From: Rhizopus arrhizus
Taxonomy: Eukaryota > Mucoromycota > Mucoromycetes > Mucorales > Rhizopodaceae
Length of the DNA: 64,000 nucleotides
Reading direction: 5' to 3'
Assembly: GCA_024220505.1 (NCBI GenBank)
Contig: JAKZZE010000004.1
Location: forward strand, 2,046,001-2,110,000
Below, piece after piece: positions 1-9,939 of this stretch. The first letter of the stretch is position 1. Every line of letters begins with the position of its first letter. The position numbers and the translations under genes were made by a program. Under the pieces are notes generated by a model that was not told where the DNA came from, did no database searches, and saw only the letters and a program-made list of their open reading frames with translations.

Positions 1-732
1 GCTATAAGTAGATGCACGAGTAGAGTCACCGTTACGTTTAGCGAAATCTGCACCAAGAAGCAAACCCTTACGCATAACCATTAAAGTATAGAAGTGAACA
101 CCATTGGCTTCTTCCCATAAATCGAAACAGCTATTAGGCCAGACATTGACGACATAGTCCAAATCCTTGAAGATAGCAGGCTTGAGTGTACCAGTGACAT
201 AGGAAGCATCCTTTGTTTGAGTAAGATAACTGTCAGCAAACAAAATGAAGGTAGTAGCACGTTCAGCAGGTCCATCATTTTGAGGTCTTCCCCAAGCACC
301 AGTGTGGCCAGAACCATCAGGATTGAACCTAGGCTCACCAAGGCAGTTACAGACGGTAGAAGTTGATTGGGTCTTAACTGAGAATGTAACATAGTCCTTG
401 AGGACGTTGAGGATAGTCTTATTACCGGACAAAGTAGTATTGTATTCGTAAACAATTACATTGGAGGTTAATGCAGCATCTCGAGTCCAATAGTAGTAAT
501 AATCGGGATTAGAGGTAGTGAGTGAAGCAGCAATGAAACCGGTAGCACTTCCAGGAGGGTTGATGTTTCGAAGCATAGCAAAGCGACTGATATCCTCTTG
601 CTTCTTAATCCATGAGGAGATTGTAGAGTTACCAGTTGGGAAAGTAGCTGGCTTGGATGTAGAAACAAGCAAAGAAAAGTAAGAGAGGACAAGAAAGCAT
701 GAGGCTTTCAATGGCAAATTGAATAATTGCAT
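1..732 (-). CDS. Glucoamylase (GH15), 5' part, truncated by window edge
   Basis: Secreted exo-acting glucan 1,4-alpha-glucosidase that releases glucose from starch ends. The frame is open for 244 codons from the ATG at 732 to the window edge with no intron. Residues 1 to about 26 form a hydrophobic signal peptide. GH15 landmarks follow in order: DYYYYWTRDAAL (about 77-88), GRPQNDGPAERAT (about 148-160) and DLWEEANGVHFYT (about 204-216), where the first Glu aligns with the general acid of Aspergillus glucoamylase. The catalytic domain starts straight after the signal peptide, so there is no N-terminal CBM21 starch-binding domain like that of Rhizopus GluA. The C-terminus is outside the window. 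The start is supported by a TATA box about 62 bp upstream. The family call is firm. Confidence 0.93.
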   Translation of the reverse strand, partial: MQLFNLPLKASCFLVLSYFSLLVSTSKPATFPTGNSTISSWIKKQEDISRFAMLRNINPPGSATGFIAASLTTSNPDYYYYWTRDAALTSNVIVYEYNTTLSGNKTILNVLKDYVTFSVKTQSTSTVCNCLGEPRFNPDGSGHTGAWGRPQNDGPAERATTFILFADSYLTQTKDASYVTGTLKPAIFKDLDYVVNVWPNSCFDLWEEANGVHFYTLMVMRKGLLLGADFAKRNGDSTRASTYS

Positions 733-793
733 TAGAGAAAGATCAATTTGAAGACAAGTGATGATTTTTGAAAAACGAGGAAATAAACGCGTC

Positions 794-800
794 TTATATA
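794..800 (-). promoter_or_regulatory. TATA box of the glucoamylase gene
   Basis: TATATAA on the minus strand, about 62 bp upstream of the glucoamylase ATG. Position and sequence fit a core promoter; transcription start not shown. Confidence 0.55.
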
Positions 801-1530
801 TGTTTGAAATTTTAAATCTGAATATATCATAACACAAATTGAGATCTTCTATAAGTTCAATTAGACAAGAACATAGATTAAAGGATTTCCCTGATATTCC
901 AGCTTGAGACATTGTAATATGTTAAACAGTAGTCATATTTCCCGGTTTCAGTGTATATTTATGGCAATTTTCGATTGAATTATTAACAAGTAATAGATCA
1001 TCCCAAAATTTTATGCAGTGTGCGTCATGTTGGACGCAGAACTATTGGCCAACATATGAAGTTATCCTTGTTACATCATGCTTTGTGAATACAGAAAATA
1101 GAATTGAATACAGAAAATAGAATTGTTGATTTGATCCTCAGCAAACAAACCCATCGACAGATTAATCATCAAAAGAAAAGAAAAACATAGAATAAAGAAA
1201 CAATAGCCATAATTTCTATCTTTGCAAAGAATTGAAGCATAGAATAGTTTAAAGATGTAGAATAAAAAGAAGTCAATGGTTACGTCATGAGTTACTGTGA
1301 GGGAAACAAATCCTGTTTTGACTTGACACCATTACCTTTTTGTGTATTAAAAAAGACGTTGTGTAATAAAAAAGAATTTAATTTTTTTTTAAAAAAAAAA
1401 GAAAAATCATGCTTTGTGAACAATCTAGAAAACGTTTTACTGACAAACAGTGTCATCAATCAAAAACAATTGGATGATTGCCCTTAAACATAAGTGTCCC
1501 TGGAAATATATGAAACCATCTATGCATTCA

Positions 1531-1560
1531 GTTTTTTACAGTTTTTTACAGTTTTTTACA
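1531..1560. repeat. Three tandem copies of GTTTTTTACA
   Basis: Perfect 10-bp unit repeated three times. The same word recurs once at 2090 as half of a palindrome, which suggests a shared origin such as transposon-end debris. Confidence 0.8.
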
Positions 1561-2088
1561 GATTAAAGTTACAGTGAAATTAAAAACTTTAATTGAAGCT
1601 TTTTATGCTTAGTATTAACTCGTAAAAATATTACATTGTATAGCTCACAGAAGTTGAAAAAAATGAAGGATGAATTCTAAAGTATTACAATTGCATTTTT
1701 TTTTCTTTCTTTTTCCTTTTTCTCAAGAAGCAGAGAATTCCAAGTCTAACCAGAGACATTGAAGAATTTACACAAAGGAGGGAAAATGGATTACACAAAG
1801 TACCATTAGCTGATGACTGGACTCTATACAGCTTTCAAAGTAACAACTTCTAAAAAGACCTATTTAATGAACAAGCTATTTATGATTGAAGTGGACATAG
1901 AATATAATCGTGATCTTTGCCATTGATTTTGCAAATATTTGAAAATAAATCATTACTAAGCAGACATGCATGGGAATTATGTTTAGAAATATATGTAACA
2001 CTGCTCTCTCTATATTACACTTATTAAATATTTTTAATTGCTAATCCAATTGGCAAAGGAAAATATAACTACAAAACACCCGAATACC

Positions 2089-2110
2089 CGTTTTTTACAG
2101 TAAAAAACCG
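2089..2110. repeat. Palindrome CGTTTTTTACAGTAAAAAACCG
   Basis: Near-perfect inverted repeat with arms GTTTTTTAC and GTAAAAAAC around a short centre. It may be an excision footprint or the end of a small inverted-repeat element; no element body is recognised. Confidence 0.5.
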
Positions 2111-3272
2111 ACTCTTGGACAATTTTTTTAAAAAAAATTACAGTGAAGTACCATAGTACCAATGTAATACAAGAAATCTGAATCTAACTAAATTATTATC
2201 CCGTTTTATTTTACTATACCACTTTTCCCAGAACCGAGAAGTCTAAATAAACCAAGTTTTTCAGCGACCACTAATATGTTTTGAGTTCAATACTGTCCTC
2301 CTTTAAAAGTTAATCTGTACCCCTCTTTTTTTTTCTGACGACAAAGGAAGCAGTAAAATGAACAGCATTAACGACATTAACTATACACATCATAAATATA
2401 TTTCCTATTATAAAAAGGTAGTTAATTTCAGTTTGGTTTACAAACTTTCTTTTTTTGACAACACAACGAAGTTGATAAACACAATGATTGGTATCCCCGT
2501 GAAAATTACAATGTACTGAAAATACGACGTTGCTGGTAACACTCTCAGGTAAAATAATGATGGTTGATTGCAACCAGACTGAGATATTTACTATCCGTAA
2601 AGTCTTTTCAAATTAATCAACATAATAGTGCTATTGGAGTATAAAATGGACATAGGAAAAATACATACGATCAATATCAAACTTGTTAGTTTTATAATGG
2701 AGAGTGTACAAACATGTGCTATAACAAATCTGTTTTAAATGCTACAATTTATGTTCATACATAAAAAAAAAGATCGTTGTTTTAACAAGGAAACAAAAGC
2801 TTCATTGGATATAGGCATAAAGAAGAATAAGAAAATACAAATAACAAATACTAGCAAAATTCTTATTACTTTATTGACAGCTGTCTTCCAAGATAATCAT
2901 TAGATAAAAAATCAACCATTATACCTTCTCAGTAGTAGATTATGTGACATGTAGGCTTATTTAGTACATGTACATTATCGAGACAGGCTAATCACTAATG
3001 ATATATATTTATATTATGCACATACAGATATCTATAATACAAAGAATGCACGGCCAATTGAATAATACATATGTTATCATCTGCACTATGAAATATATAA
3101 ACTTTAAACGTTGGCTATTAAAAAATCATGGTATATTCTAGCCCTACGAAATTTTATTCTTTTTATTATTTCCTGAAGAAAGACTGATTACTATGTAATT
3201 CTTTTGTGGTTCTCATCTTCATTTTCATTATAAATCTCGTCCATTAATTTTATCAAAAGTATCTTCAAAGGA

Positions 3273-4870
3273 TCACTTGCCATGTTTTTTATTTTCTTCA
3301 TTTCGATCCTCAGATGACATTTTTGAAGGTGGTGATATGTTTGGCGAAGGATTGCTTTTCTTCACTGACTGCCCTCTTGGTTTGTAATCATCATCTACTA
3401 GACTGGCATATTCTTCAATTATTTCCTTTTGTCTTCCTCGTAAGCTTCTTGGAAATTCAACCTTGAGTGTTACAATTTGATCACCGCGAACAGTATTACG
3501 AAGATGTTGGATACCATGGCCTCTTAATGCTATGTTGTCTTCAGATTGTGATCCCGGAGGAACTTTCAAATCAACATCACCATCTACTGTTGGAATACGA
3601 ATGCGTCCTCCTAATATAGCTTTATAGAAAGGAATCTTTGCATCCACAAAGATATCTGTATTCTGTCTGCGAAAGGTCTTTGATGGTTGAATCTATAAAA
3701 CAGCACAAGAAATAAATCAAAAGAGATAGGAGTCTATAAACCAATCCCCTTACATTTAACATAATAAACAAATCACCATTAGGTCCATTTCCTTTCAATG
3801 GCGCATCGCCTTCACCAGGAACCTTTATTGTTGAATTTTGATCCACACCAGGTGGGACAGTCACCTGAACTGTCTTACGTTCTTTTATTTTGCCCGTACT
3901 ATTACATGCCGAACATCCATAACCAGATGGAATGGAAAAACCTTCTCCGCCACATGCCTGACAGGTGGTTTGCATACCAAATCCACCACCCATCATAATG
4001 GTTTGTAAACCTGTACCGTGACATGTCCTACACGTGTTTTTACTTTTACCAGGTTTGAGGCCACTTCCCTGACAAGTATTACAATTTATTACTCGATTAA
4101 CCTGAACGTATTTTGTTGTTCCCTTCACGGCTTCCATAAATGTCAATGTCAATGGCATCTGAATTGTATTTCCTGCTGAGGGTTTAGCAAATGGATCACC
4201 CTCAGTAGCACCTCCTCCATTAAAGCCTCCACTAAAGCCTCCGCCAAAGCCTCCGCCAAAACCTCCACCAAAGAATTGACTAAAGATATCATTGGGATCA
4301 AATCCACCAGGGAAGCCACTTCCGTGAAATCCACCACTGCCTGCTGCCCCTCCAGCCTCAAATCCATGTCCAAATTGATCGTATTGTTTACGCCTTTCAT
4401 CATCAGAGAGAACCTCATAAGCTTCTTGAATTTGAACAAATTTTTCACGAGCATGCTTATCTTTGTTGGTATCTGGATGATATTTTTTTGCAAGCTATTA
4501 TTACATTCAATGTCTTTTCTTGACTTTTTCTCTAGTGTATTTAACTTACAGCATAATAAGCCTTTTTAATTTCATTTGAACTCGCATTCTTTTTTACACC
4601 TAATACTTCGTATGGATCTTTCTTGGTCGAGGTTGTTGGTGCTGTGTTTAGATCATGTCAATTTTTTGCATAATTTTTTCTGTTAATTACTTGTTGCGTG
4701 AAAGCATCTCTACAAACATAAAAGCCGCCATTAGGCAAGATCTATTAAAACTAGTCTTTTCTTTTTGTTACCTTTTGATATGTGGGTATAAACGTGCTTC
4801 CTAGAATACAATGCTTTTCTACATAAAGAGGAGTAGCTGTCAAAAGAAGTCCAACTTCAATTTTTATGTT
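3273..4870 (-). CDS. Mitochondrial-type DnaJ (Hsp40) co-chaperone
   Basis: Class I J-protein, probably the matrix partner of mitochondrial Hsp70 (Mdj1 type). Exons: 3273-3692, 3754-4494, 4550-4641, 4691-4709 and an upstream exon ending at 4772. All phases fit. The presequence region contains RCFHAT, typical of mitochondrial import signals. Domains in order: J domain starting [15 protein letters not shown] with the HPD motif just after the second-last intron (about 4471-4476); a long Gly/Phe-rich linker; four zinc-finger repeats [24 protein letters not shown] and CSACNSTG; then the two beta-sandwich substrate-binding domains. The tail is hydrophilic (KKHGK). The translation start is not resolved: the frame stays open upstream of 4772 to about 4870 without an ATG, so a further 5' exon is possible. 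Confidence 0.92.
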
Positions 4871-4989
4871 CTTCTTTTTACTAACGCTTTTTAGCTGTAT
4901 TAACAAACCGCCTTATTAAAAGCTTATTTATAATTGTTTGTCTTTTCAAAGCTACTGCAAGAATCACTGAAGCACTTGTCCAACTAAGT

Positions 4990-5918
4990 CGAGAATTTAT
5001 GATTTTGTAAAAAGAAAGAAAATACGATTAAAGAATAATTTTTTATTTGTAAAAATTTTAAAACCCAAAATGAGCACATAATATTTGACATATTGTATTG
5101 CCCGGGCCAGTTCAAAGAAGTGTTAGAGAAACCAAAAACCTTTTTGATAGCCAAAAAGGTAAAAAGGATAAAGAAGAGAAGATGATAGGAAGGTGCAATC
5201 AATACATTTAAGAGCTAGAGAATAACCAAGATAATAATTTTTGACCAAGAGGGGGAACATCAGTAGAGATTTGATCGTGATGCAAATAATCTAGTTCATG
5301 TAAAATTTGACAGATAATTGGCCAACGAATAGACCATGCAATATGCTTTGAGCGATTTTTGTCGGTTGGTTTCTTTCTGGAAGTGGGCAGCTTGTTTAAG
5401 AGAAATGACAGAGGGTCAGGGATAGATTGTGGCATTTGCAGACGTCGATGCATATGAAGGCATTCAATGGTATGAGTCCTTGTTAGTAGATCAAATGAGT
5501 GGTAGATACACGGTTTGGGGAGGCCACCAGGAAGCCAACCGAGACGCCAACGGAGTAAGCGACTACGTTCGACGGAGGTCATTGGGAGCCATAGTATAGG
5601 ATCAACCTCTAGGTCAACACGACAGGCAGATAAAAGGACAGAGTTAGTGTTATCACGACGTTGCTCTAAGGAGTTTTGGAGATACTCTTGACGAATAGCT
5701 CGGAAACGGCGTTTGTCGATCCGTTCTACATCTTGTACGGTACAAAGTCGCCACAGAGGAGAGGTTGTAAGCTTATACCACTGTGAGCCACTTGCAGAAG
5801 TTCGAATGTATGGTAATAGTTGGAACAGGAGAGTATCATCGGGAACATCCAAGGAGCGGAGGAGAAATTTTGTCTGTAAAATGTGAGTGCGTTCTTTCAT
5901 CGTAGATTGATTTATTAG
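4990..5918 (-). mobile_element. LINE 3'-end fragment, copy C (minus)
   Basis: Open frame ending at 5208, with about 235 C-terminal residues homologous to the two plus-strand copies that follow. Shared blocks include LLPYIR, SQWY, PILWLPMTSVERSRLLRWRLGWLPGG, a PKPC...H...H..C cluster and a terminal GQKLL[SV]W. This is the region downstream of the reverse transcriptase in LINE-type retrotransposons. The sequence below the stop (about 4990-5207) aligns with the 3' UTR of the other copies around GAACTGG(C/T)CCGGGC. It is 5'-truncated and carries no reverse transcriptase, so it is immobile. The LINE assignment is inference from the protein pattern and shared 3' UTR. Confidence 0.7.
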
Positions 5919-5981
5919 ATGTAGCATCACTTTGACTGAGGATCGAGGAAGAAAAAAAATACACTGAGGACGGTAAATTTT

Positions 5982-6065
5982 GTCACTTTGAGAAAATTGA
6001 ATGTCACTTTCCAAAAAATGAATCTCACTTTGCAAAAAATGAATGGCACTAAGCCAAAAATAATT
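5982..6065. repeat. Four 21-bp direct repeats at transposon end
   Basis: Units at 5982-6002, 6003-6023, 6024-6044 and 6045-6065. Each starts with a GTCACTTT-like word followed by an AAAAATGAAT-like word. A fifth, diverged unit begins at 7782, immediately beyond the LINE insertions, so the array was continuous before they landed. Confidence 0.75.
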
Positions 6066-6068
6066 GTC

Positions 6069-6888
6069 TCCTCTTTCGTTCATTATCTTTACCTGAGGAC
6101 ACACTACTATATCTCTTAATGCCACACATACAGTACACAAGAGGTCATCAATGGTATCGACTATCAAAAACTGCTCTGTGGAGATTGATGCCGCCGACGA
6201 TAGCCGACTTAGATGCTCGAGGCTTTAAAGCGATAAAAAAGAAATTTCTTCACTCTAACCTTGAAAAACAGATCCAAGGTAAGAACTCCAAACTGCTATC
6301 CAGCTGTCGACCAACAATCGCTCTCGACCCCATCTTGTGGCTACCAATGACTCATGAAGAAAGAAGTCGATGTTTACGCTGGCGCCTTGGTTGGTTACCG
6401 GGTGGGCCCCCCAAAACCCTGCCCCCGTCATCCCAACAATAACCTGTCAAGACGACACGCCATCAGTTGCCTCAATACGCATCACCGACTCTGTATGCCT
6501 GAAACAATAGCCGACCCTATATATTTCCTTTTGAATATGCTTCCGACACGCGCATTTGTTCCCTCTAATATTGCTTTGTCCTGGACCTGGCGATGGCCCG
6601 TTATATGTTCTATTCTCCATGAATTAGATCAACTACAACACTATACAACCATTCCATGCAAGACACCTCATGGCCAAAAACTAATTGAATGGATGAGACA
6701 ATTCAACTAACTTCGTATGTCTTTCTATGCATCCTACTTTCCTTTCTCATTTTTTACCCTTGAACCAGAAGGTTTTTTTTTGCTTAACACTCACTTCCAA
6801 ACGGATTGAACTGGTCCGGGCGGACACTTATTTGTTGTATATTCTAGCGCTCAAATGGATCATAAATAAATAAAATATCATGTTTAAA
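6069..6888 (+). mobile_element. LINE 3'-end fragment, copy A (plus)
   Basis: 5'-truncated LINE. The coding part starts at LFRSLSLPEDTLL just after the target duplication and ends at TAA near 6710. It carries the same blocks as copies B and C: SRCLRWRLGWLPGG, PKPCPRHP, H..C and HGQKL. A frameshift at the G/C-run near 6400-6415 splits the frame in two. A 3' UTR of about 180 bp includes CCAAACGGATTGAAC and GGTCCGGGCGGAC, then AAATAAATAAAATATC before the 14-bp duplication. Confidence 0.72.
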
Positions 6889-6902
6889 CAAAAATAATTG
6901 TC

Positions 6903-7770
6903 GGTCCAAGCTACCCCTCCTGTCGGAACGAGTCAGTATATTACAAGCACAGTTCCTCTTTCGTTCTTTATATTTACCAGAAGATGCACTGCTTGCTTGC
7001 CTGTTACCTTATATTCGCAGTACCAGAGGAAGCCAGTGGTACGCCCTCTCTCGTACACCACTTTGGAAAACGGTGCTGTCTACTACTGAAGAACCCGACA
7101 CCCGCTCATTCAAGACTGCTAAACGACGCTTCCTACAACAGAATCTAGAGATTCGCCAACGATGCCGAAACTCCAAGCTACTTTCTAACTGCCGTCGATC
7201 GATCTCTTTGGATCCTATACTCTGTTTGCCCATGTCAAAGTCAGAGCGTAGTCGCTGTATACGCTAGAGGCTAGGCTGGCTTCCTGGAGGCAAACCTCGG
7301 CCATGTCCCAAGCACCCAACACAACAACTCTCTAAGAGCCATGCCATTAGTTGCCTTGATATGCACCGACATTTGTTTATACCAGAAACTATACGAGATC
7401 CGTTGTCATTCCTTCTGAATATGCTTCCTCTTCGTCCTTTGGTCCCCCCAAACTTAGCTCCCACCTGGTCTCAGCGATGGCCGATTATATGTTCCATACT
7501 GTATGAATTAGATCAACTACACCATGACAAACTGATTCCTATTAAGTATCCCCATGGCCAAAAGCTTCTTGTATGGTTAAATCGATTCCTTTAGATTCCC
7601 ATCGATAACTATGCTCAATACTTTCCTTTTACATTTTTTACCCTTGTTCCCATAAGGGATTTTTTCTTAGCATTCACTTCCAAACGGATTGAACGGGTCC
7701 GGGCGGACATTTATTATATTATTTTATCTTTTGCGCTCATTTGGACCATAAATAAAATATCATGTTTAAA
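6903..7770 (+). mobile_element. LINE 3'-end fragment, copy B (plus)
   Basis: Second 5'-truncated copy, starting slightly further upstream in the protein than copy A. The frame runs LLSERVSILQAQFLFRSLYLPEDALL, then SRTPLWK, then SRCIR. An in-frame TAG at 7265-7267 replaces the Trp codon seen in the other copies, and the frame resumes with RLGWLPGG and ends at 7594. The 3' UTR is nearly identical to that of copy A in its CCAAACGGATTGAAC...CCGGGCGGAC core and its AAATAAAATATCATGTTTAAA end. Confidence 0.72.
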
Positions 7771-7784
7771 CAAAAATAATTGTC

Positions 7785-8215
7785 CCTTGAAGTAAGAGAA
7801 ATGTCACAATAAGTTAAATCAAATTGACCTAAACATTGAATGATTTGGCGTTTAGAATGACTGGCAAAGATGTATAGAATTTCAGCGGGTATGGCGTTAC
7901 ATGCCTCAGCAATTCTATCAGACATTTTTTCTTCAGTCAACAGTTTGTGGCGTTTCAATTTTCCTTTTAAGATTGCCCAAAACTGTTCAATTGGGTTTAA
8001 TTTAAGCGAATATGGAGGCAGAACATCATCAGTTTATGGTCACAACTTTCAATTTTCCTCGTCATCGGTTTTGATTTACGCATAGTACAGTTATCCATCA
8101 CCAAATAGCTCCCTTTTAGATCTCCATTAAGATCCATGATGTCAAGCAGAATATTCAAGAATTTGACAAGTGCGCAGTTGTCGTACCTTTTGATATTGAT
8201 TCTGAAAGATCTTGC
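7785..8215 (-). pseudogene. Tc1/mariner transposase, C-terminal remnant
   Basis: Contains LNPIEQFWAILKGKLKR, the region of the third catalytic acidic residue of the DDE/D domain, followed by about 60 helical residues. Upstream, GSYLVMDN (about 8090-8125) is the second catalytic Asp block, as in the better preserved copy at 32.9 kb. The two blocks are in different frames, so the gene is broken. About 240 bp further upstream (8237-8449) is an open frame with no recognised similarity. Confidence 0.7.
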
Positions 8216-8467
8216 GCACTGCTCTCCTTACTATCATCAGCATACTCCATAGCTGGTTCTGATCTGGCCTAGTACGGAAAATTTATAACTCACTCTGACT
8301 TTAATGACATAGGGATATCGAGTGTAGACATCTTGAATATATAGTAGTGTTTTATTGAGATAAAGAAAAAAGTTCCAGCTGGAAAGCCGATGCATATTGG
8401 ACCATCCATCTTCCATCCATCTTTCCAATTTTACTCGACCCTTGATCAAACTGATATAAAAGCACCG

Positions 8468-8469
<2 letters not shown>

Positions 8470-8512
<43 letters not shown>
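8470..8512 (+). repeat. Poly(A) tract of 43
   Basis: Uninterrupted A43 between the transposon relic and the small frame at 8527. It could be a retroposition tail or simple homopolymer expansion; similar tracts occur elsewhere in the window. Confidence 0.9.
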
Positions 8513-8513
<1 letters not shown>

Positions 8514-8526
8514 GGTTTACCTAGTC

Positions 8527-8733
8527 ATGAAAATCTCAAGGAATTTAGTAATATGCATGTTTTTTTATGTGGACTATACGGAAGAAAACGTCAAAAAATA
8601 TATCAATCGACTTAAAGATTTTGTTGACGTTGAAGTTTGCTACAACACGGAACCAAATCAACCCACCTTGGTCTCAATGGAGCGAATCCTTAATGATCCT
8701 GAAAGCTATCATTTATATTCTGACAATTACTAA
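8527..8733 (+). CDS. Small unrecognised protein fragment, 68 aa
   Basis: Open frame with protein-like composition (VDYTEENVKKYINRLKDFVDVEV, then VSMERILNDPES). I do not recognise a family. It stops one base from the convergent gene at 8735 and begins just after the A43 tract, so it may be the last exon of a broken, transposon-associated gene. A splice acceptor (ATTTAG) lies inside the first 30 bases, so the ATG at 8527 need not be the start. Confidence 0.3.
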   Translation: MKISRNLVICMFFYVDYTEENVKKYINRLKDFVDVEVCYNTEPNQPTLVSMERILNDPESYHLYSDNY

Positions 8734-8734
8734 T

Positions 8735-9401
8735 TTATTTTGATCTTTGAATACAATACTTTCTATTCTCAAATTTTTGTAATAAGCTATCATCATTAAC
8801 TAATCTCTCAGTGTCGAAAATAAACACCTCATTGCATTGGGCAAAGGTTTCCACTGCAATCTTTTTCAAAGAGGGATTTGCCTCAACCAAGTTAACGATA
8901 TCTTCACTTCTTGTTGCTATACCAGCAAATTCAATGGTAACCAAGCAAACATCATGGTGAACAGACTTAAAGTAGACAAGCAAGTCTTGCATGTTACCAT
9001 CAACATTTAACTCGTCCACAATAACTTGTGAATTGCCTTGTAAATCACGCGATACAAGTGGCGAGGAGGCCAAGCTACAAGGTAAAACGAATATTTTGGT
9101 TGCAAAAGATTGTTCTTTCAAATTTGATACCATGGATTTCAAGAGTCTTGTTCTACGAATAACGTCTTCACCTGTTGGTGATTTTCGAGCATAGCCTATA
9201 ATTTCATATCCATTCTTCTTGAGGTTTTTCAATGACTCTTGGTACTTCGGTAAGTATGAGCAAATGGAATTGATAAGGCCGTCTACAATTAAATACGTTA
9301 GAGATCATTTTAATTCTGTCGTATCTTGGTTTACCATAGTATATGTCTTCCAAAATATATAGCTCTCTGTTGACTCTCTGGGATTTTTTTTTCCTTTGCA
9401 A
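8735..9401 (-). CDS. YARKS-motif protein, possible serine-recombinase relative, 5' end broken
   Basis: Two exons, 8735-9282 and 9335 to about 9400, joined by a 52-nt GT-AG intron that keeps the frame. After LYILEDIYYDGLINS comes EIIGYARKSPTGEDVIRRTRLLKSM. This resembles the N-terminal Y-x-R-x-S block of serine recombinases, followed by a conserved Arg and Leu-rich helix. A later CLVTIEFAGIATRSEDIVNLV segment sits where those enzymes have their conserved DRLxR region, but it lacks that motif. The product ends CIQRSK. There is no zinc-ribbon or HTH tail. Upstream of 9400 the frame is closed by TGA next to an A9 run, so the gene is either a pseudogene or missing a further exon. Family assignment is inference. 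Confidence 0.4.
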
Positions 9402-9519
9402 GTAAAAAATTCAACTTCTGATTACGACACTAGGTTGCAAATGCATGAGTTGTTTTTTTCACGAAAAACAGTAATATAAATTTTGACTAATTCATAGATC
9501 TTCTTGGTAGAAACAATTC

Positions 9520-9939
9520 CCTTGACATAAATTGCATCGTTATTTGCGCTTCTCTCCAGTTACTAGTGTACTTCAAGGTTCCATCCTTTCACCTTTCTTG
9601 TACTCTATATACATTAATCGACTTCCGTCTATCTTAAGGCAACCACTTCTACTTGATAGCTCATTTTCTGGTGACATTATGTCCGACCTGACTCCATCTA
9701 TCAATTGTCTACTCTATGCAGACGATGTTGTCCTTATTGCCAATTCTGAGAACCTCATTTCTTTACTGCACAAATGTGAAGCTCATAGTTACTCCTTAGG
9801 TTATCAATGGAACCCGTTAAAATGTGTCATAGTTGCTCCTACTAGTGATGTTAAAACTTATCAATTATATGGTACTACTATCCCCAAAGAATCCTCTTTC
9901 TCATACCTGGGTATACCTTGTGATATTTATGGTTTATAA
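9520..9939 (+). mobile_element. Reverse transcriptase fragment (LINE type)
   Basis: Open frame with LQGSILSPFLYSIYIN (finger/palm block), LLYADDVVLIA (the catalytic Y-A-D-D box) and GYQWNPLKCVIV, ending FSYLGI. Both ends of the domain are missing: there is no endonuclease or N-terminal RT upstream, and a TAA follows GIPCDIYGL. Whether it belongs to the same family as the nearby 3' fragments cannot be told, because the segments do not overlap. Confidence 0.8.

Larger units (their letters stand above)
803..3272. other. Intergenic, AT-rich, no supported gene
   Basis: About 2.5 kb between the glucoamylase promoter and the DnaJ stop. Short open frames at 1287-1487 (+) and 2310-2573 (-) have low-complexity or homopolymer-driven translations and no recognisable domain. 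The only structure seen is a 10-bp tandem repeat near 1531 and a palindrome near 2089. Confidence 0.6.
6055..7784. repeat. Target-site duplication CAAAAATAATTGTC in three copies
   Basis: Identical 14-mers at 6055-6068, 6889-6902 and 7771-7784 flank two LINE 3' fragments. The sequences outside the outer copies belong to one older element. The third copy is explained by a second insertion at one already duplicated target. Confidence 0.75.
5919..8215 (-). mobile_element. Tc1/mariner-like relic, split by two LINE insertions
   Basis: Minus-strand transposase remnant (7785-8215) whose downstream reading continues at 5945-6068. The residues ...SRDNYF at the right part and GDNYFW at the left part are the same frame interrupted at a 14-bp duplicated target. 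The joined end consists of 21-bp direct repeats, as expected of a repetitive transposon terminus. The matching other end of the element is not seen near 8450, so it is also truncated on that side. Confidence 0.6.

Noticed and set aside
81..692. Minus frames of 124 and 74 aa inside the glucoamylase region
   Set aside because: They are out of frame with the glucoamylase reading, which is open across the whole region and has GH15 motifs.
1287..2573. Frames at 1287-1487 (+) and 2310-2573 (-)
   Set aside because: No domain, homopolymer-driven composition, no splice or promoter support.
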